Shown here: positions 6,132-6,193 of the stretch, in pieces
Layout of the letters: each line of letters begins with the position of its first letter
Position numbering within the stretch: the first letter of the stretch is position 1
Origin: Propionibacteriaceae bacterium
GTDB taxonomy: Bacteria > Actinomycetota > Actinomycetes > Propionibacteriales > Propionibacteriaceae
DNA length: 6,193 nt
Direction: 5' to 3'
Assembly: GCA_030528545.1 (NCBI GenBank)
Contig: JAUMYR010000013.1
Span: forward strand, 10,784 to 16,976
Translations under genes and position numbers: made by a program
Notes under the pieces: generated by a model
What the model was told of the DNA's origin: nothing
Seen by the model: only the letters and a program-made list of their open reading frames with translations
Database searches by the model: none

Positions 6132-6193
6132 ATGATTAAAGCTTCTCGCATGGCCTGGGGCTGGGGCCTGGCCACCACGCACCCAAGCGCAGG
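6132..6193 (+). CDS. dapD: Probable tetrahydrodipicolinate N-succinyltransferase, N-terminal fragment cut by window
   Basis: Twenty codons and two bases are present from ATG at 6132 to the window end. The peptide contains AWGWGLAT (residues 8-15), which resembles the first strand of actinobacterial DapD proteins, where a GLAT-type segment precedes a VLDTWFP motif (from memory; that part would lie beyond the window). DapD succinylates tetrahydrodipicolinate, two steps before DapE in the same pathway. Position supports the call: in M. tuberculosis dapD (Rv1201c) is the divergent neighbour of dapE. The start has no good Shine-Dalgarno (only GTGAG two bases before the ATG), and TAGAGT at 6119-6124 could be the -10 of a leaderless transcript. 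With so little sequence, another gene or a different start is possible. Confidence 0.5.
   Translation, partial: MIKASRMAWGWGLATTHPSA

Noticed and set aside
5439..6182. A 247-codon open frame on the minus strand antisense to the symporter
   Set aside because: Its composition is rich in Gly, Arg, His and Asp without recognisable domains, and it is antisense to a clear membrane protein. Long antisense frames are expected in GC-rich coding DNA.

Overview
This window is chromosomal DNA from a high-GC Gram-positive bacterium (Actinomycetota). The gene content supports this: an actinobacterial GlgC/GlgA pair, a 55-residue DUF3117 protein, a membrane-anchored DivIVA-domain protein and a Gram-positive type DapE. 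A member of the Propionibacteriales is plausible but cannot be shown from the sequence. I see no mobile elements, CRISPR arrays, tRNAs or rRNAs, and nothing that looks recently transferred.

Layout from left to right. Bases 1-808 hold the first 269 residues of glgC (ADP-glucose pyrophosphorylase) on the minus strand. A 121-bp divergent promoter region (809-929) follows, then glgA (930-2123, plus strand), a GT4 ADP-glucose-dependent glycogen/maltose-1-phosphate synthase. A 16-bp hairpin (2136-2171) separates glgA from a convergent, tightly overlapping minus-strand operon. In transcription order that operon is dapE (4520-3438), a LOG-family nucleotide hydrolase (3441-2719), a membrane-anchored protein with two DivI1A repeats (2722-2336) and a DUF3117 protein (2364-2197). 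Every junction in the operon overlaps (4, 4 and 29 bp). Divergent from dapE, a DAACS-family symporter (4683-5903, plus) is followed by a hairpin with a perfect 14-bp stem. After it comes the first 20 codons of a gene whose AWGWGLAT start and position suggest dapD.

Two themes dominate: glycogen/ADP-glucose metabolism (glgC, glgA) and lysine/diaminopimelate biosynthesis (dapE, probable dapD). The arrangement matches, from memory, a compressed version of the Mycobacterium tuberculosis region Rv1201c (dapD), Rv1202 (dapE), Rv1205 (LOG), Rv1209, Rv1211 (DUF3117), Rv1212c (glgA/glgM), Rv1213 (glgC). The genes between these in the mycobacterium are absent here, and a transporter lies between dapE and dapD.

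I found no clearly novel system. The points most worth a second look are the symporter, which has lost several canonical cation- and substrate-binding residues, its insertion in the dapE/dapD divergence, possible leaderless starts of glgC, dapE and the dapD-like gene, and an inverted repeat inside the candidate glgA promoter.
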